Origin: Halegenticoccus soli
GTDB lineage: Archaea; Halobacteriota; Halobacteria; Halobacteriales; Haloferacaceae
Direction of reading: 5' to 3'
DNA: 64,000 bases
Assembly (NCBI RefSeq): GCF_002844195.1
Contig: NZ_PEND01000010.1
Span: 61,279 to 125,278, forward strand
In this document: in pieces, positions 42,755 to 52,292 of the stretch
How the letters are laid out: every line of letters starts with the position of its first letter
Numbering within the stretch: position 1 is the first letter of the stretch
Notes under the pieces: model-generated
The model's database searches: none
What the model saw: only the letters and a program-made list of their open reading frames with translations
What the model was told of the DNA's origin: nothing
Position numbers and translations under genes: made by a program

Positions 42755-42967
42755 TCAGATGGCGCAGTCGTCGACGAACTCGACGAACCCCTCGTCGTAC
42801 CAGCCGTCGCCTCCGTCGTCCGTCCCCTCGGTCGCCTCGTCGGCCGTCAGCCCGCGGTCGATCACCCAGTGGATCCACTCTTCTATCGTCTCGTCCTCCG
42901 ACAGCCGCGCGCGGATCTGATCGTGGGTTCGGGCGTCGAGTCGAAGCGCGATTTCGGTCCCTCCCAT
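42755..42967 (-). CDS. small RHH-like hypothetical protein
   Basis: A 70-residue protein MGGTEIALRLDARTHDQIRA. The first 40 residues fit a ribbon-helix-helix outline (strand TEIALRLD, helix ARTHDQIRARLS, helix TIEEWIHWVIDRGL). The tail is acidic (DDGGDGWYDEGFVEFVDDCA). It could be a small DNA-binding protein; that is inferred from pattern only. It is divergent from rpl11. Confidence 0.6.
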   Translation of the reverse strand: MGGTEIALRLDARTHDQIRARLSEDETIEEWIHWVIDRGLTADEATEGTDDGGDGWYDEGFVEFVDDCAI

Positions 42968-43167
42968 GCGAAACAGAGACGACGCCGTCGGGGATAAGTG
43001 TGATCGAGCCGACGGCGACGGGGCGGCGACGGGACGGCGGTACCGCGAGGCCGCGGGGCTACGACACCGCGACGTCGCGGCGTCGTAATGCGCCGAGGAG
43101 CGATCGCGGAAGCCCGCCGAAAAGCGACTTGGCAACGTTTAAAGGTCGCCGCGGGTTTCTCTGAGAC

Positions 43168-43656
43168 ATGGCCGGAACCATCGAAGCGCTCGTTCCGGGC
43201 GGAAAGGCCAACCCCGGCCCGCCGCTCGGTCCCGAGCTCGGACCGACGCCCGTCAACGTCCAGGACGTCGTCAACGAGATCAACGAACAGACCGCCGCGT
43301 TCGACGGGATGGAAGTGCCCGTCACCGTCGAGTACGAGGACGACGGCTCGTTCACCATCGAGGTGGGCGTCCCGCCGACGGCGGCGCTCATCAAGGACGA
43401 GGCCGGTTTCGAAACCGGAAGCGGCGAGCCGCAGAAGGACTTCGTCGCCGACATCTCCGTCGACCAGGTGAAGAAGATCGCGGAGCAGAAGCGGTCGGAC
43501 CTCCTGGCGTACGACCTGAAGAACGCCGCGAAGGAGGTCGTCGGCACCTGCGTCTCGCTCGGCGTCACCATCGAGGGCAACGACCCCCGCGAGTTCAAAG
43601 AGCGGATCGACGACGGCGAGTACGACGACGTCTTTGCCGAGGAAGCGGCGGCGTAG
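43168..43656 (+). CDS. rpl11: large-subunit ribosomal protein L11 (uL11)
   Basis: A 162-residue uL11 that binds the GTPase-associated region of 23S rRNA. Seen: the N-terminal VPGGKANPGPPLGPELGPT, VNVQDVVNEINEQT, and TVEYEDDGSFTIEVGVPPTA, then CVSLGVTIEGNDPREF at the C-terminus. A TATA-like gtttaaagg sits about 28 bases upstream. It is separated from rpl1 by 310 bases and so is probably its own transcript. The last 28 bases of the gene are repeated 41 bases downstream. Confidence 0.97.
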   Translation: MAGTIEALVPGGKANPGPPLGPELGPTPVNVQDVVNEINEQTAAFDGMEVPVTVEYEDDGSFTIEVGVPPTAALIKDEAGFETGSGEPQKDFVADISVDQVKKIAEQKRSDLLAYDLKNAAKEVVGTCVSLGVTIEGNDPREFKERIDDGEYDDVFAEEAAA

Positions 43657-43725
43657 CGAGGCGACGGCACGAGGCGCGAGCGAAGCGAACGCCTCACCGT
43701 CTTCGCCGAGGAAGCGGCGGCGTAG
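43629..43725 (+). repeat. duplicated rpl11 3' end flanking a hairpin element
   Basis: The last 28 bases of rpl11 (43629-43656, through its TAG) recur at 43698-43725 with one mismatch. The 41 bases between them contain gaggcg-cgagcgaagcgaa-cgcctc, an inverted repeat carrying the gagcgaagcgaac motif that recurs in haloarchaeal intergenic DNA. Confidence 0.75.
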
Positions 43726-43892
43726 GTCGCGCGATTCTCCGCCCACTGGTATCCTTTCTGATAACAACTGCGCGGCGACGGTCCCGCGCCGAGCCGGCTC
43801 CTCCGCCGCGAACGGGGCGGGCGACCGCTTCGACCGCGTGATCCGTCCGTTTCCGTGGGAGGTTCGACGGGCTTAAGTAGCGCATCGCCCTC

Positions 43893-43966
43893 GTCAGAAA
43901 CGAGACAGGCTTCGCCTGTTTCACTGACCCGTAGGAGCAGACTCCTGCGCACTACGGAGGTGAATA
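43893..43966 (+). promoter_or_regulatory. structured rpl1 operon leader, probable L1 autoregulatory site
   Basis: A stem-loop. The outer stem gtcag (43893-43897) pairs with ctgac (43924-43928). The inner stem acaggc (43905-43910) pairs with gcctgt (43914-43919), with an asymmetric internal loop gaaacgag / ttca. L1 proteins repress their own operon by binding an mRNA copy of their 23S rRNA site, and the internal-loop hairpin near the 5' end fits this. A TATA-like cttaag at about 43872 would start transcription near 43895-43900. Confidence 0.7.
43956..43963 (+). promoter_or_regulatory. strong Shine-Dalgarno of rpl1
   Basis: ggaggtga three bases before ATG 43967. It is notable because many genes in this window appear leaderless. 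It confirms the rpl1 start and a leadered mRNA. Confidence 0.8.
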
Positions 43967-44608
43967 ATGGCAGACGACACACTAGTACAAGCAGTCTCTC
44001 GCGCTCTCGACGAGGCGCCGCCGCGGAACTTCCGCGAGACGGTCGACCTCGCGATAAATCTGCGCGATCTGGATCTCAACGACCCGTCGAACCGCGTCGA
44101 CGAGGGGATCGTACTGCCGTCCGGCACCGGCCAGGACACGACGATCGTCGTGTTCGCGACCGGCGAGACGGCGCTCCGCGCCGAAGACGTCGCCGATCAG
44201 GTGCTCGGACCCGACGACCTCGAAGACCTCGGAGACGACACCGACGCCGCCAAAGATCTGGCGGACGACACGGACTTCTTCGTCGCCGAGGCGAACCTGA
44301 TGCAGGACATCGGTCGCTACCTCGGTCGGGTGCTCGGTCCGCGCGGCAAGATGCCGACGCCGCTGCAGCCCGACGACGACGTCGTTGAGACGGTGAACCG
44401 GATGAAGAACACCGTTCAGCTTCGAAGCCGCGACCGCCGCACGTTCCACACGCGCGTCGGGGCCGACGACATGTCGGCGGAGGAGATCGCCGACAACATC
44501 GACGTCATCGTTCGGCGGCTGGAGGCCAACCTCGAGAAGGGGCCGCTCAACATCGACTCCATCTACGTGAAGACGACGATGGGCCCCTCCGTGGAGGTAC
44601 CCGCATGA
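43967..44608 (+). CDS. rpl1: large-subunit ribosomal protein L1 (uL1)
   Basis: A 213-residue uL1 of the ribosomal L1 stalk. Seen: [20 protein letters not shown] at the N-terminus, [37 protein letters not shown] (the conserved GKMP loop) and the C-terminal [13 protein letters not shown]. First gene of the rpl1-rplP0-rpl12 operon; its stop overlaps rplP0 (ATGA). The leader carries a probable L1 binding hairpin. Confidence 0.97.
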   Translation: MADDTLVQAVSRALDEAPPRNFRETVDLAINLRDLDLNDPSNRVDEGIVLPSGTGQDTTIVVFATGETALRAEDVADQVLGPDDLEDLGDDTDAAKDLADDTDFFVAEANLMQDIGRYLGRVLGPRGKMPTPLQPDDDVVETVNRMKNTVQLRSRDRRTFHTRVGADDMSAEEIADNIDVIVRRLEANLEKGPLNIDSIYVKTTMGPSVEVPA

Positions 44609-45642
44609 GCGAGAGCGAATCCGTCCGTCGAACCGAGGTCATCCCGCAGTGGAAGCAGGACGAGGTCGACGAACTCGTCGAGTTCATCGAGAGCTACGCG
44701 TCCGTCGGCGTCGTCGGCGTCACGGGGATCCCGAGCCGGCAGCTCCAGAACATGCGCCGCGAGCTTCACGGCAGCGCCGAGGTGCGCATGAGCCGGAACA
44801 CGCTCGTCGTCCGCGCGCTGGAGGAGGTCGACGACGGCGTCGAGCAGCTGACGGGGTACATCGAAGGGCAGGTCGCCCTCATCGGCACGAACGACAACCC
44901 GTTCGGGCTGTACAGGCAGCTCGAAGCGTCGAAGACGCCCGCCCCGATCAACGCGGGCGAGATCGCCCCGAACGACATCGTCATCCCCGAGGGCGACACC
45001 GGCGTCGACCCGGGTCCGTTCGTCGGCGAACTCCAGCAGGTCGGCGCGTCGGCCCGCATCATGGAGGGGTCGATCAAGGTCACCGAGGACAGCCACGTCC
45101 TCGACGCCGGCGAGGAGGTCAGCGCGCAGCTCGCCTCCGTCCTGAGCGAACTCGGCATCGAGCCGAAGGAGGTCGGGCTCGACCTGAAGGGCGTCTACTC
45201 CGAGGGCGTCCTGTTCGAGCCCGAGGAGCTCGCCATCGACGTGGACGAGTACCGCGCGAACATCCAGTCCGCGGTCTCGGCCGCGACCAACCTGTCGGTC
45301 AACGCCGTCTACCCGACGGAACAGACCGCGCCGCTGCTCATCGCCAAGGCGACCGGCGAGGCGAAGGCGGTCGGCCTCTCCGCCGCGATCGCGGAGCCCG
45401 ACCTCGTGCCGGATCTCGTCGCCAAGGCCGACGCGCAGCTCCGCGCGCTCGCCGCGCGGATCGACGACGAGGAGGCGCTCCCGGAGGAGCTACGCGGCGT
45501 GGAAGCGCCGGCCGCTCCCGCCGCGGAGGCCGAAGAGGAACCGTCTGACGAAGAAGCCGCCGAGACCGAAGCCGCCGAGGACGAAGACGAGGACGACGAT
45601 GACGACGAGGGGGCCGAGGGGCTCGGCGCGATGTTCGGATAA
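44605..45642 (+). CDS. rplP0: large-subunit ribosomal protein P0 (uL10)
   Basis: A 345-residue uL10/P0, the base of the lateral stalk that holds P1 dimers. Seen: [74 protein letters not shown], and the spine helices that bind P1 near residues 230-300. The C-terminus is a very acidic tail ending [10 protein letters not shown], the conserved factor-binding peptide also found at the end of L12. It is coupled to rpl1 by overlap, and ggaggtac at 44592-44599 serves as its Shine-Dalgarno. Confidence 0.97.
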   Translation: MSESESVRRTEVIPQWKQDEVDELVEFIESYASVGVVGVTGIPSRQLQNMRRELHGSAEVRMSRNTLVVRALEEVDDGVEQLTGYIEGQVALIGTNDNPFGLYRQLEASKTPAPINAGEIAPNDIVIPEGDTGVDPGPFVGELQQVGASARIMEGSIKVTEDSHVLDAGEEVSAQLASVLSELGIEPKEVGLDLKGVYSEGVLFEPEELAIDVDEYRANIQSAVSAATNLSVNAVYPTEQTAPLLIAKATGEAKAVGLSAAIAEPDLVPDLVAKADAQLRALAARIDDEEALPEELRGVEAPAAPAAEAEEEPSDEEAAETEAAEDEDEDDDDDEGAEGLGAMFG

Positions 45643-45657
45643 CAACGGAGAAGGACA

Positions 45658-45987
45658 ATGGAATACGTCTACGCAGCACTCATCCTGAACGAAACGGGCG
45701 AAGAGATCAACGAAGACAACCTGACCGCGGTCCTCGAGGCCGCGGGCGTCGACGTCGAGGAATCCCGCGTCAAGGCGCTCGTCGCCGCGCTGGAGGACGT
45801 CGACATCGACGAGGCCGTCGAGACGGCCGCCGCCGCGCCCGCCGCTGCGGCGCCCGCCGCGGGCGGCGCGGAGGCCGAGGAGGCCGAAGCCGACGAGGAG
45901 GAAGAGGAGGCCGCCGCCGAGGAAGAAGAGGAAGACGAGGAAGAAGACGAGGCCAGCGGCGAGGGCCTCGGCGAGCTGTTCGGCTGA
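45658..45987 (+). CDS. rpl12: large-subunit ribosomal protein L12 (P1)
   Basis: A 109-residue stalk protein P1. The N-terminal dimerisation and P0-binding part is [20 protein letters not shown], then [20 protein letters not shown]. An Ala/Gly hinge ([12 protein letters not shown]) and a Glu-rich segment follow, and the protein ends GEGLGELFG, the factor-binding tip. This is the archaeal, not bacterial, L7/L12 type. Last gene of the operon, followed by an oligo-T terminator. Confidence 0.97.
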   Translation: MEYVYAALILNETGEEINEDNLTAVLEAAGVDVEESRVKALVAALEDVDIDEAVETAAAAPAAAAPAAGGAEAEEAEADEEEEEAAAEEEEEDEEEDEASGEGLGELFG

Positions 45988-46018
45988 GCTTCGGCAGGCC
46001 GTCCTCCCTCGAAAGCCG

Positions 46019-46026
46019 AATTTTTT
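46019..46026 (+). terminator. oligo-T terminator of the rpl1 operon
   Basis: A run of six T (46021-46026) preceded by aa, 33 bases after the rpl12 stop. A weak tcggc/gccga pairing lies just upstream. Archaeal RNA polymerase stops at such T runs. Confidence 0.65.
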
Positions 46027-46147
46027 CGATCGACGTCGCGCGAGCCGACGGTTTACCACGAGAACCGCCGAATCAACCCGGCCCGAGGAACGCCGAGGGC
46101 CGTTCGACGCGAACGTTTACGTACCAAGAGGCGGCCAACTCGCCGCG

Positions 46148-47389
46148 ATGGATCCCCTCGACGCCCGGCTGGTCGCCGCCCCCGACCTCGCGCTGTCGAC
46201 GCTCGCGTTCGCGCTCTGCGGCGTCGCCCTCGGGACGGTGAGCGGTCTCACGCCGGGGCTGCACGCGAACAACTTCGCGCTCCTCCTCGCGTCCGCCGCG
46301 CCGGTGGTTCCCGGCCCGCCAACGTCCGTCTGCGCGGCGATACTCGCGGCGGGCGTCGTGCACACGTTCCTCGACGTGGTTCCGGCGCTCGCGCTCGGCG
46401 TCCCCGACGCGGCGATGGCGGCGACCGCGCTGCCCGGCCACCGGCTGGTCCTCGCCGGACGGGGCCGGGAGGCGCTCAGGCTGTCGGCGGTCGGGAGCGT
46501 CGCGGCGGTCGCGCTTTCGGTGCCGCTGGCCCTGCCCGTCACGTGGCTCGTGACCGCCGTCTACGCCGACGTCCGGGCGCACCTCCCGCTGGTGCTCGCC
46601 GCGGTGGTCGCGTTCGTGGTCCTCACGGAGCCGTCGCGCCGCGCCGCCGTCGCGGGCGTCGTCGCCTTTGGGCTGAGCGCCGCGCTCGGCGCCGCGACGC
46701 TCGACCTCTCACCCGCTGCGCCGCTCCCGGCGGGCGGCGTCCTCGCGCCCCTGTTCGCGGGACTGTTCGGCGCGCCCGTCCTGCTCGACGCGCTCGGCGG
46801 CGGGGGCGTCCCGCCGCAGGACGACCCGCACCTCGCGCTGCCGCGGCGCGACGTCGGACTGACGGCGCTGGCCGGCTCCGCCTCCGGCGCGGTCGTGGGG
46901 TACCTCCCCGGCGTCTCGGCGGCCGTCGCGTCGGTCCTGTCGCTGCCGCTGGTCCCCGGGCGGAGCGGGGCGCGGGGCTTCCTGATCGCGACGAGCGGCG
47001 CGAACACGGCGAACACCGTCTTCGCGCTCTTCGCGCTGGTCGCCCTCGGCGTCCCGCGGACCGGGGTGATGGTCGCGCTGGAACGCGTCGAACCGGCCCC
47101 GCCGCTGCCGCCGCTCCTGGCGACGATCGCTCTCGCGGCGCTCGTCGGGTTCGTCCTCGTCGTCGCGGTCGGCGACGCGTACCTGCGCGCCGCCGGCGAC
47201 CTGGACACCGACGCGCTCTGCGTCGGCGTGCTCGCGCTGCTCGTCTGCCTCTCCGGGCTGTTCGCGGGCCCCGTCGGGATCCCGGTGTTCGCCGTCGCCA
47301 CGCTCGTCGGCCTCGTCCCGCCCCGGCTCGGCACGCGCCGGATCCACCTGGTGGGGGTGCTCATCGGCCCGCTCGCGCTCGGGATCTGA
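46148..47389 (+). CDS. TctA/DUF112-family permease, orphan
   Basis: A 413-residue membrane protein with about ten to twelve spans. It resembles TctA of tripartite tricarboxylate transporters: the Gly/Pro loop VSGLTPGLHANNFALLLAS (about residues 32-50) and a second similar loop VVGYLPGVSAAVASVLSLP with ATSGANTANTVFALFAL. The two-fold repeat of the G-x-x-P-G motif matches the family. No TctB or periplasmic TctC gene is adjacent, so either these lie elsewhere or the archaeal protein works alone. The substrate is unknown. Confidence 0.8.
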   Translation: MDPLDARLVAAPDLALSTLAFALCGVALGTVSGLTPGLHANNFALLLASAAPVVPGPPTSVCAAILAAGVVHTFLDVVPALALGVPDAAMAATALPGHRLVLAGRGREALRLSAVGSVAAVALSVPLALPVTWLVTAVYADVRAHLPLVLAAVVAFVVLTEPSRRAAVAGVVAFGLSAALGAATLDLSPAAPLPAGGVLAPLFAGLFGAPVLLDALGGGGVPPQDDPHLALPRRDVGLTALAGSASGAVVGYLPGVSAAVASVLSLPLVPGRSGARGFLIATSGANTANTVFALFALVALGVPRTGVMVALERVEPAPPLPPLLATIALAALVGFVLVVAVGDAYLRAAGDLDTDALCVGVLALLVCLSGLFAGPVGIPVFAVATLVGLVPPRLGTRRIHLVGVLIGPLALGI

Positions 47390-47440
47390 GCCGGGAGGCG
47401 AAAGACAACCGTTAAAAGTCGCCGCCCGGTTTGTGTGGGT

Positions 47441-47620
47441 ATGAGCCAGTCGGAGCAGCAGCAGACGCGTCAGTGCGTCTCCTGCGGCATCAACATCGCG
47501 GGCATGAGCGCCGCGTCGTTCAAGTGCCCCGAGTGCGGCCAGCAGATCTACCGCTGCGCGAAGTGCCGCAAGCAGAGCAACCTCTACGAGTGTCCGGACT
47601 GCGGGTTCATGGGGCCGTAA
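47441..47620 (+). CDS. zinc-finger micro-protein (HVO_2753-like)
   Basis: A 59-residue protein with four CPxCG-like knuckles: [29 protein letters not shown] and [11 protein letters not shown]. It can hold two zinc ions. It matches the two-finger micro-protein HVO_2753 of Haloferax volcanii in length and layout. It ends two bases before the aef1b start, so the two are one transcript. A TATA-like gttaaaag lies about 28 bases upstream. It may act near the ribosome, judging by the neighbour; that is an inference. Confidence 0.9.
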   Translation: MSQSEQQQTRQCVSCGINIAGMSAASFKCPECGQQIYRCAKCRKQSNLYECPDCGFMGP

Positions 47621-47622
47621 CC

Positions 47623-47889
47623 ATGGGAAAGGTCGCAGCCAAGCTCAAGGTCATGCCGGAGAGCCCCGAGATCGACCTCGACGAGCTGCAAGAGCGGCTC
47701 GAAGAGGCGCTCCCGGAGGGCGCGAAGATCAACGGCTTCGAGCGCGACAACGTCGCCTTCGGGCTCGTCGCGCTCCTGCCCACGGTCATCGTCCCCGACG
47801 ACGCCGGCGGCACCGAGGCCGTCGAGGAGTCGTTCCAGACCGTCGACGGCGTCGAGAGCGTCGCCGTCGAGAACGTCGGCCGGATCTAG
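47623..47889 (+). CDS. aef1b: translation elongation factor aEF-1 beta
   Basis: An 88-residue nucleotide-exchange factor for aEF-1 alpha. [20 protein letters not shown] is the typical start. The fold beta-alpha-beta-beta-alpha-beta is visible, with [20 protein letters not shown] and [15 protein letters not shown]. The length equals the family norm. Its TAG stop lies in a ctag tetramer that also gives the stop of the convergent gene. Confidence 0.95.
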   Translation: MGKVAAKLKVMPESPEIDLDELQERLEEALPEGAKINGFERDNVAFGLVALLPTVIVPDDAGGTEAVEESFQTVDGVESVAVENVGRI

Positions 47890-49604
47890 GCCGCCGCCTC
47901 CGCCCCTTCCTCCGATGCTGTCGCGGTCGGGCGACGGGTCGAATCGGACCCGGAACCGACGGCGTCGCCGTCCGCGATCCGGAAGATCACCGCGCCCTCG
48001 TTTTCGAACCGTAGCTCGTACCGATCGGAGCCGCGCAGCGACGCGATAAGCTCCGTCGGCGGACCGCGCTCTTCGCCCTGGACGGTGTACGCGTCCGTCG
48101 GAACGTACACGTACTCCGGATCGCCGTCGACGGCGGCGAGCGAGCGACGGAGACACGTCTGCTCACGGCAGGAGGAGACGGCCTTGAACAGCGCCTCCTG
48201 CCGGTGGTACTCCCCGGTCGTCGTCCACTCCGCGCCCCACGGGCTCGCGAGGATCGTCCGCTCGGCGTAGAGCGGGAACCACTCGGCGCCGTCGCCGAGC
48301 ACCACGAAGTCGGCCGACGGGGACGTGTGCGCCCGCGCCCACGCCATCGCCTCCAGGTCCGCGGAATCGACCGTCTGCGGCTGGGTGTGTCCCCCTTCGT
48401 GCGCCGTCTGCAGCGCGCTCGCGGCGAACGCGACCCCGAGCGCGCCGGCGCAGACCAGCAGCGTCGCCGCGACGACGGTTTCGACCGTCCGACGTCGACG
48501 CGCCGAGCGGACGTACCCGGCGACCCTCGGGGCGAGCAGGTCGAAAAGCAGGGCGGCGCTCAGCATCGCGCCGGGGACGAACACGAAGCGCTGCTTGCCG
48601 ACGAAGTAGCCCGCGACGAGCAGCCAGAGCGGCAGGAAGAAGCGCCGCCGGTACAGGGCGTAGAGGGCGCCGGCGAACGCCAGCGCGTAGAACGGGGTGA
48701 GCGCGTCCATCACGGACAGCGGGTAGACGAACCGACTTCCGAGCCGATGGAGGCCGCCGCCGAGCCCCGTGTGGGTCCCGGAGGCGGCGAGGAAGACGTC
48801 CGCGCCGTGAGTCGAGACGACGTGGACGAGCCAGGGGGAAGAAAGCGCCAGCCCGCCCGCCGCGACGGCCGCGCCGCGGAGCAGGCCGCGCGCGGTCCGG
48901 TCGAACGCGGCGAAAAACAGCAGGTAGCTCGTCGCGAAGAAGGTGGCGTAGACGGGGTGGGTCAGCACCGTCAGCCCGAACAGGACGGCCGCGGCGGGGA
49001 CGAGGTGCCGCCGTCGTCGCTCCGCCTCGCCGCCGGTGCGGAAGAGTCGGACCCCGACGTACAACCCGGTCAGCGTGAGCAGGAACGCGGGGGCGCGCAC
49101 CAGCCCGCCGGCGGAGATGTGCCAGCGGAGGACCGGCGGCGTCACCGCGAAGAGGACCGTCGCGACGCCCGCTCGCCGCGTCGGCCCCAGGAACTCCCGC
49201 GCGAGGAGATAGTAGGGGGCGAGACACGCGATCGTCGCGATCCCGGGGAGGTACAGCGCGAGCGAGACGGGATCGACGCCGGTGAGATCGACCAGGAGCG
49301 CCGCGGCGTAGAACGCGAGCGGCGGGTACGCGAAGGGGACGCCGCGGGCGGTGTAGTGGGGGATGCGCTCGGGGGGCGCGTAGCCGTGAGCGCGGATCTC
49401 GGCGGCCATCCGGAGGTACAGGCCGCCCTCGTAGGCGGGGTGGGTGTGCGCGGAGAGGTAGGCGACGTAGACGGCGACGGCGGCGCAGAGGGCGACGCCG
49501 AACCAGGCGTGATCGGCCGCCGCGGTTCGTGCGGTTCGGACGGTCCGCGCGGCCCGCCACGTCCGCCGATCCGACGTCCGCCGTTCGCCCGGCGATCCCG
49601 TCAT
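47886..49604 (-). CDS. polytopic membrane glycosyltransferase-like protein (GT-C type)
   Basis: A 572-residue protein with an N-terminal span at about residues 34-52, a large outer loop with [20 protein letters not shown] and [20 protein letters not shown], and about ten more spans. The PPL after the first loop is GT-C like. The C-terminal 150 residues form a soluble outer domain ([38 protein letters not shown]). The substrate is unknown; a role in surface glycan or lipid glycosylation is inferred from the GT2 gene next to it. It converges with aef1b, sharing ctag. Confidence 0.7.
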   Translation of the reverse strand: MTGSPGERRTSDRRTWRAARTVRTARTAAADHAWFGVALCAAVAVYVAYLSAHTHPAYEGGLYLRMAAEIRAHGYAPPERIPHYTARGVPFAYPPLAFYAAALLVDLTGVDPVSLALYLPGIATIACLAPYYLLAREFLGPTRRAGVATVLFAVTPPVLRWHISAGGLVRAPAFLLTLTGLYVGVRLFRTGGEAERRRRHLVPAAAVLFGLTVLTHPVYATFFATSYLLFFAAFDRTARGLLRGAAVAAGGLALSSPWLVHVVSTHGADVFLAASGTHTGLGGGLHRLGSRFVYPLSVMDALTPFYALAFAGALYALYRRRFFLPLWLLVAGYFVGKQRFVFVPGAMLSAALLFDLLAPRVAGYVRSARRRRTVETVVAATLLVCAGALGVAFAASALQTAHEGGHTQPQTVDSADLEAMAWARAHTSPSADFVVLGDGAEWFPLYAERTILASPWGAEWTTTGEYHRQEALFKAVSSCREQTCLRRSLAAVDGDPEYVYVPTDAYTVQGEERGPPTELIASLRGSDRYELRFENEGAVIFRIADGDAVGSGSDSTRRPTATASEEGAEAAA

Positions 49605-49631
49605 CCGTCCGGATTCCGGTTCATCCCGTGT

Positions 49632-50978
49632 TCAGCCGGAGCGCGACGTCGTGATGTACACGCTGGGCGCGTCGAGGACGAACTCATCGATGAACGCGGC
49701 GACGAAGACGATCGTCTGGAAGATGAGGTAGAACCACAGCGTGAAGGCCGCCAGGTACTCCAGCGGGTGGTGCGCCTCCCCGTCCCGCCAGTCCTGGATG
49801 AAGATCAGGTACGACACGACGACGGGGGCGATCGAGATCAGCGTCCAGAGCACCCACGCGTCCGGGATGTACGTGGCCGTCTTGATCCGGGTGAGGTGGC
49901 TCAGGAGGTTCATCGGGAGCGCCAGGATGAAGAAGGCGGGCACGATCGCGTACGAAAACGTGTACACGGCGTCGAGGCGCTTCCGCAGCGAGACGGTCGG
50001 CTGTCGGGGCAGCGTCGGGAGGTACCTGACCGCGACCTGCATCCACCCGCGGGCCCACCGGCTGCGCTGGCTCCACCACGCGGACAGCGTCGCCGGGTTC
50101 TCCTCGTACGTGATCACCTGCGGATCGACCTGCAGTTCCTTGCCGGCCGAGTGGATCTTCGACGACATGTCGATGTCCTCGACCAGCACCGTCTCGTCGA
50201 AGTCCCCGAGCTCGGTGAACACCTCGGCCCTGAAGAACGCCTGCCCGCCGCCGAAGATGGTGAACCCGCCCACGACCTCGCGGGCGAACAGGTCTGCCTT
50301 CTCGGCGATGTGCCGCTCGACGGTCGCGTGCAGGGCGAGAAGCGAGTCGGTGGGGTTCCGGCCGTAACAGCGGCCCTTGACGCACCAGATGTCCTCGTCC
50401 GAGACGAACCACGAGACGGCGCGTCGGACGGCGTCCGATCTGAACTGGTGGTCGGCGTCGATGCTGGCGATGATGTCCCCCGTCGCGTGGCGGAGGGCGT
50501 AGTTCGTCGCTTTCGCCTTCCCGCCCCCCGGCTCGTCGCGCTCGACCGCCCTGAACAGGTCGCTTCCGGCCGCGGCGCGTTCTGCGATCTCGGCGGTCCT
50601 GTCGGTCGACGCGCGCTCGTAACAGATGACGACCTCCAGCTTCTCGCGGGGGTAATCGAGCAGCTCGCAGGCGTCGATGGTCCCCTGGAGGACCGGCTCT
50701 TCGTTGTACGCGGGAATCAGCACGCTCACCGTCGGGAGCTCCTCGTCGGCCACCGTCTCGACCGGATCGACGCGGCTGAACGCGAGCATCGACGAGACGA
50801 ACGTGCGCCCCACGAGCCCGAGAAGTAACACGAGGAGGAGCGTGTTGACGATCTGTGCGTACTCCTCGAACACGAAAAGCGGGACGAGCAATCCGGCGAC
50901 CAGGAGGCTGGCGACGACGACGTACCTCGCGATCGTCCTCACGGAGACGTTCAGTTCCTCGGCGGTCTTGACCTCCAT
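49632..50978 (-). CDS. family 2 glycosyltransferase, membrane-bound processive type
   Basis: A 448-residue GT2 enzyme with two N-terminal spans, a cytoplasmic GT-A domain and about four C-terminal spans, as in cellulose, hyaluronan and N-acetylglucosamine polymerases. Seen: VSVLIPAYNEEPVLQGTIDA, DADHQF (metal-binding DxD), the third acidic motif VLVEDIDMS and QRSRWARGW (QxxRW), which together form the processive D,D,D,QxxRW set. The product polymer cannot be told. It is 27 bases upstream of the GT-C-like gene and likely co-transcribed. Confidence 0.88.
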   Translation of the reverse strand: MEVKTAEELNVSVRTIARYVVVASLLVAGLLVPLFVFEEYAQIVNTLLLVLLLGLVGRTFVSSMLAFSRVDPVETVADEELPTVSVLIPAYNEEPVLQGTIDACELLDYPREKLEVVICYERASTDRTAEIAERAAAGSDLFRAVERDEPGGGKAKATNYALRHATGDIIASIDADHQFRSDAVRRAVSWFVSDEDIWCVKGRCYGRNPTDSLLALHATVERHIAEKADLFAREVVGGFTIFGGGQAFFRAEVFTELGDFDETVLVEDIDMSSKIHSAGKELQVDPQVITYEENPATLSAWWSQRSRWARGWMQVAVRYLPTLPRQPTVSLRKRLDAVYTFSYAIVPAFFILALPMNLLSHLTRIKTATYIPDAWVLWTLISIAPVVVSYLIFIQDWRDGEAHHPLEYLAAFTLWFYLIFQTIVFVAAFIDEFVLDAPSVYITTSRSG

Positions 50979-51122
50979 CTCTCAACGTTATATCACGCGC
51001 AAAGCGGCTAAATGTGTCGGCCGATGCTATTATGTAAAACTATAAGAGGTCTTCGCGCGGTGGGGGTCAGATTCCCGCTACGTCTAGCGGTTTTGGGAGT
51101 TTCGATCGGGCGGGACGCGGCG

Positions 51123-52292
51123 TCAGTTCGTCGCCGCGTCGAGCGCCCGCTCCAGGTCGGCCTTCAGGTCCTCGACGTGCTCGACGCCGACGCTCACGCG
51201 GATCAGCCCGTCCGTCAGCCCGGCGGCGCGACGCTCCTCCCGCGGAATCGCCGCGTGGGTCATCGCCGCGGGCTGTTCGATCAGGCTCTCGACGCCGCCG
51301 AGGCTCTCCGCGAGCGCGAACACCTCCGTCGTCTCGACGACCTCGCTCGCCTGTTCGAGCGTGCCGTCGAGTTCGAAGCTGAGCATGCCGCCGAAGTCGT
51401 CCATCTGCGCCGCCGCGAGGTCGTGCTGCGGGTGCGACTCCAGCCCGGGGTAGTACACGCGATCGACCGCCGGGTGGTCGTCGAGCCACCGCGCCAGTTC
51501 GCGCGCGTTGTCGCAGTGGCGGTCCATCCGGACCGGGAGCGTCTTCGTCCCGCGGAGCACGAGGAAGCAGTCGAACGGGCCGGGCGTCGCGCCGACGCTG
51601 TTCTGGTAGAAGCCGAACCGCTCGTCGAGTTCGGCGTCGTCCGTGATCAGCGCGCCGCCGACCACGTCGGAGTGGCCGCCGAGGTACTTCGTCAGCGAGT
51701 GGCAGACGACGTCCGCGCCGAACTCCAGGGGCCGCTGGAGGTACGGCGTGGCGAACGTGTTGTCGACCGCACAGAGCGCGCCGCCCTCGTGGGCGACGTC
51801 CGCGAGCGCCGCGATGTCGTTGACGTTCATCAGAGGGTTCGTCGGCGTCTCGACCCACACGAGCGCCGTCTCCTCGCGCATCGCCTCCCGAACCGCGTCG
51901 TGGTCGGTCGTGTCGACGAAGTCGAACGCGACGTCGTACTTCTCGTACACCCGGGTGAAGATGCGGTGGGTACCCCCGTACACGTCGTCGCCCGCGACGA
52001 CGTGATCGCCCGATTCGAGCAGGTTGAGCACGGTGTTGATCGCCCCCATCCCGGAGGAGAAACACCGGCCGTACTCGCCGCCTTCGAGGCTCGCAAGGTT
52101 CTCCTCCAGGTCCGTGCGGGTGGGGTTCCCCGTCCGGGAGTACTCGTACCCGCGGTGCTCGCCCGGCGCGTCCTGCGCGTACGTCGAGTTGGCGTAGATG
52201 GGCGTCATCAGCGCCCCCGTCTCCGGGTCGGGCTCCTGGCCGGCGTGGATCGCGCGCGTCTCGATGCGGAAGTCGTCCTCGTCGTCGGTCAT
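51123..52292 (-). CDS. cystathionine gamma-synthase / gamma-lyase family PLP enzyme
   Basis: A 389-residue Cys/Met-metabolism PLP enzyme. Seen: FRIETRAIHAGQEPDPETGA at the start, SRTGNPTRTDLEENLASLEG, RCFSSGMGAINTVLNLLESG, and the Schiff-base lysine in CHSLTKYLGGHSDVVGG. Gamma-synthase, gamma-lyase and O-acetylhomoserine sulfhydrylase share these motifs, so the reaction is not settled. The methionine synthase pair at 57.4-59.5 kb makes a role in methionine supply plausible. Confidence 0.88.
   Translation of the reverse strand: MTDDEDDFRIETRAIHAGQEPDPETGALMTPIYANSTYAQDAPGEHRGYEYSRTGNPTRTDLEENLASLEGGEYGRCFSSGMGAINTVLNLLESGDHVVAGDDVYGGTHRIFTRVYEKYDVAFDFVDTTDHDAVREAMREETALVWVETPTNPLMNVNDIAALADVAHEGGALCAVDNTFATPYLQRPLEFGADVVCHSLTKYLGGHSDVVGGALITDDAELDERFGFYQNSVGATPGPFDCFLVLRGTKTLPVRMDRHCDNARELARWLDDHPAVDRVYYPGLESHPQHDLAAAQMDDFGGMLSFELDGTLEQASEVVETTEVFALAESLGGVESLIEQPAAMTHAAIPREERRAAGLTDGLIRVSVGVEHVEDLKADLERALDAATN

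Larger units (their letters stand above)
43657..43966 (+). other. rpl11-rpl1 intergenic region
   Basis: 310 bases. It contains the rpl11 3' duplication (to 43725), a stretch with no evident feature (43726-43865), and the promoter and structured leader of the rpl1 operon (from about 43870). No protein gene is supported. Confidence 0.6.

Noticed and set aside
45838..45980. Glu/Ala repeat in rpl12 as a minisatellite
   Set aside because: The acidic hinge is a normal feature of archaeal P1 proteins and is not a distinct repeat unit.
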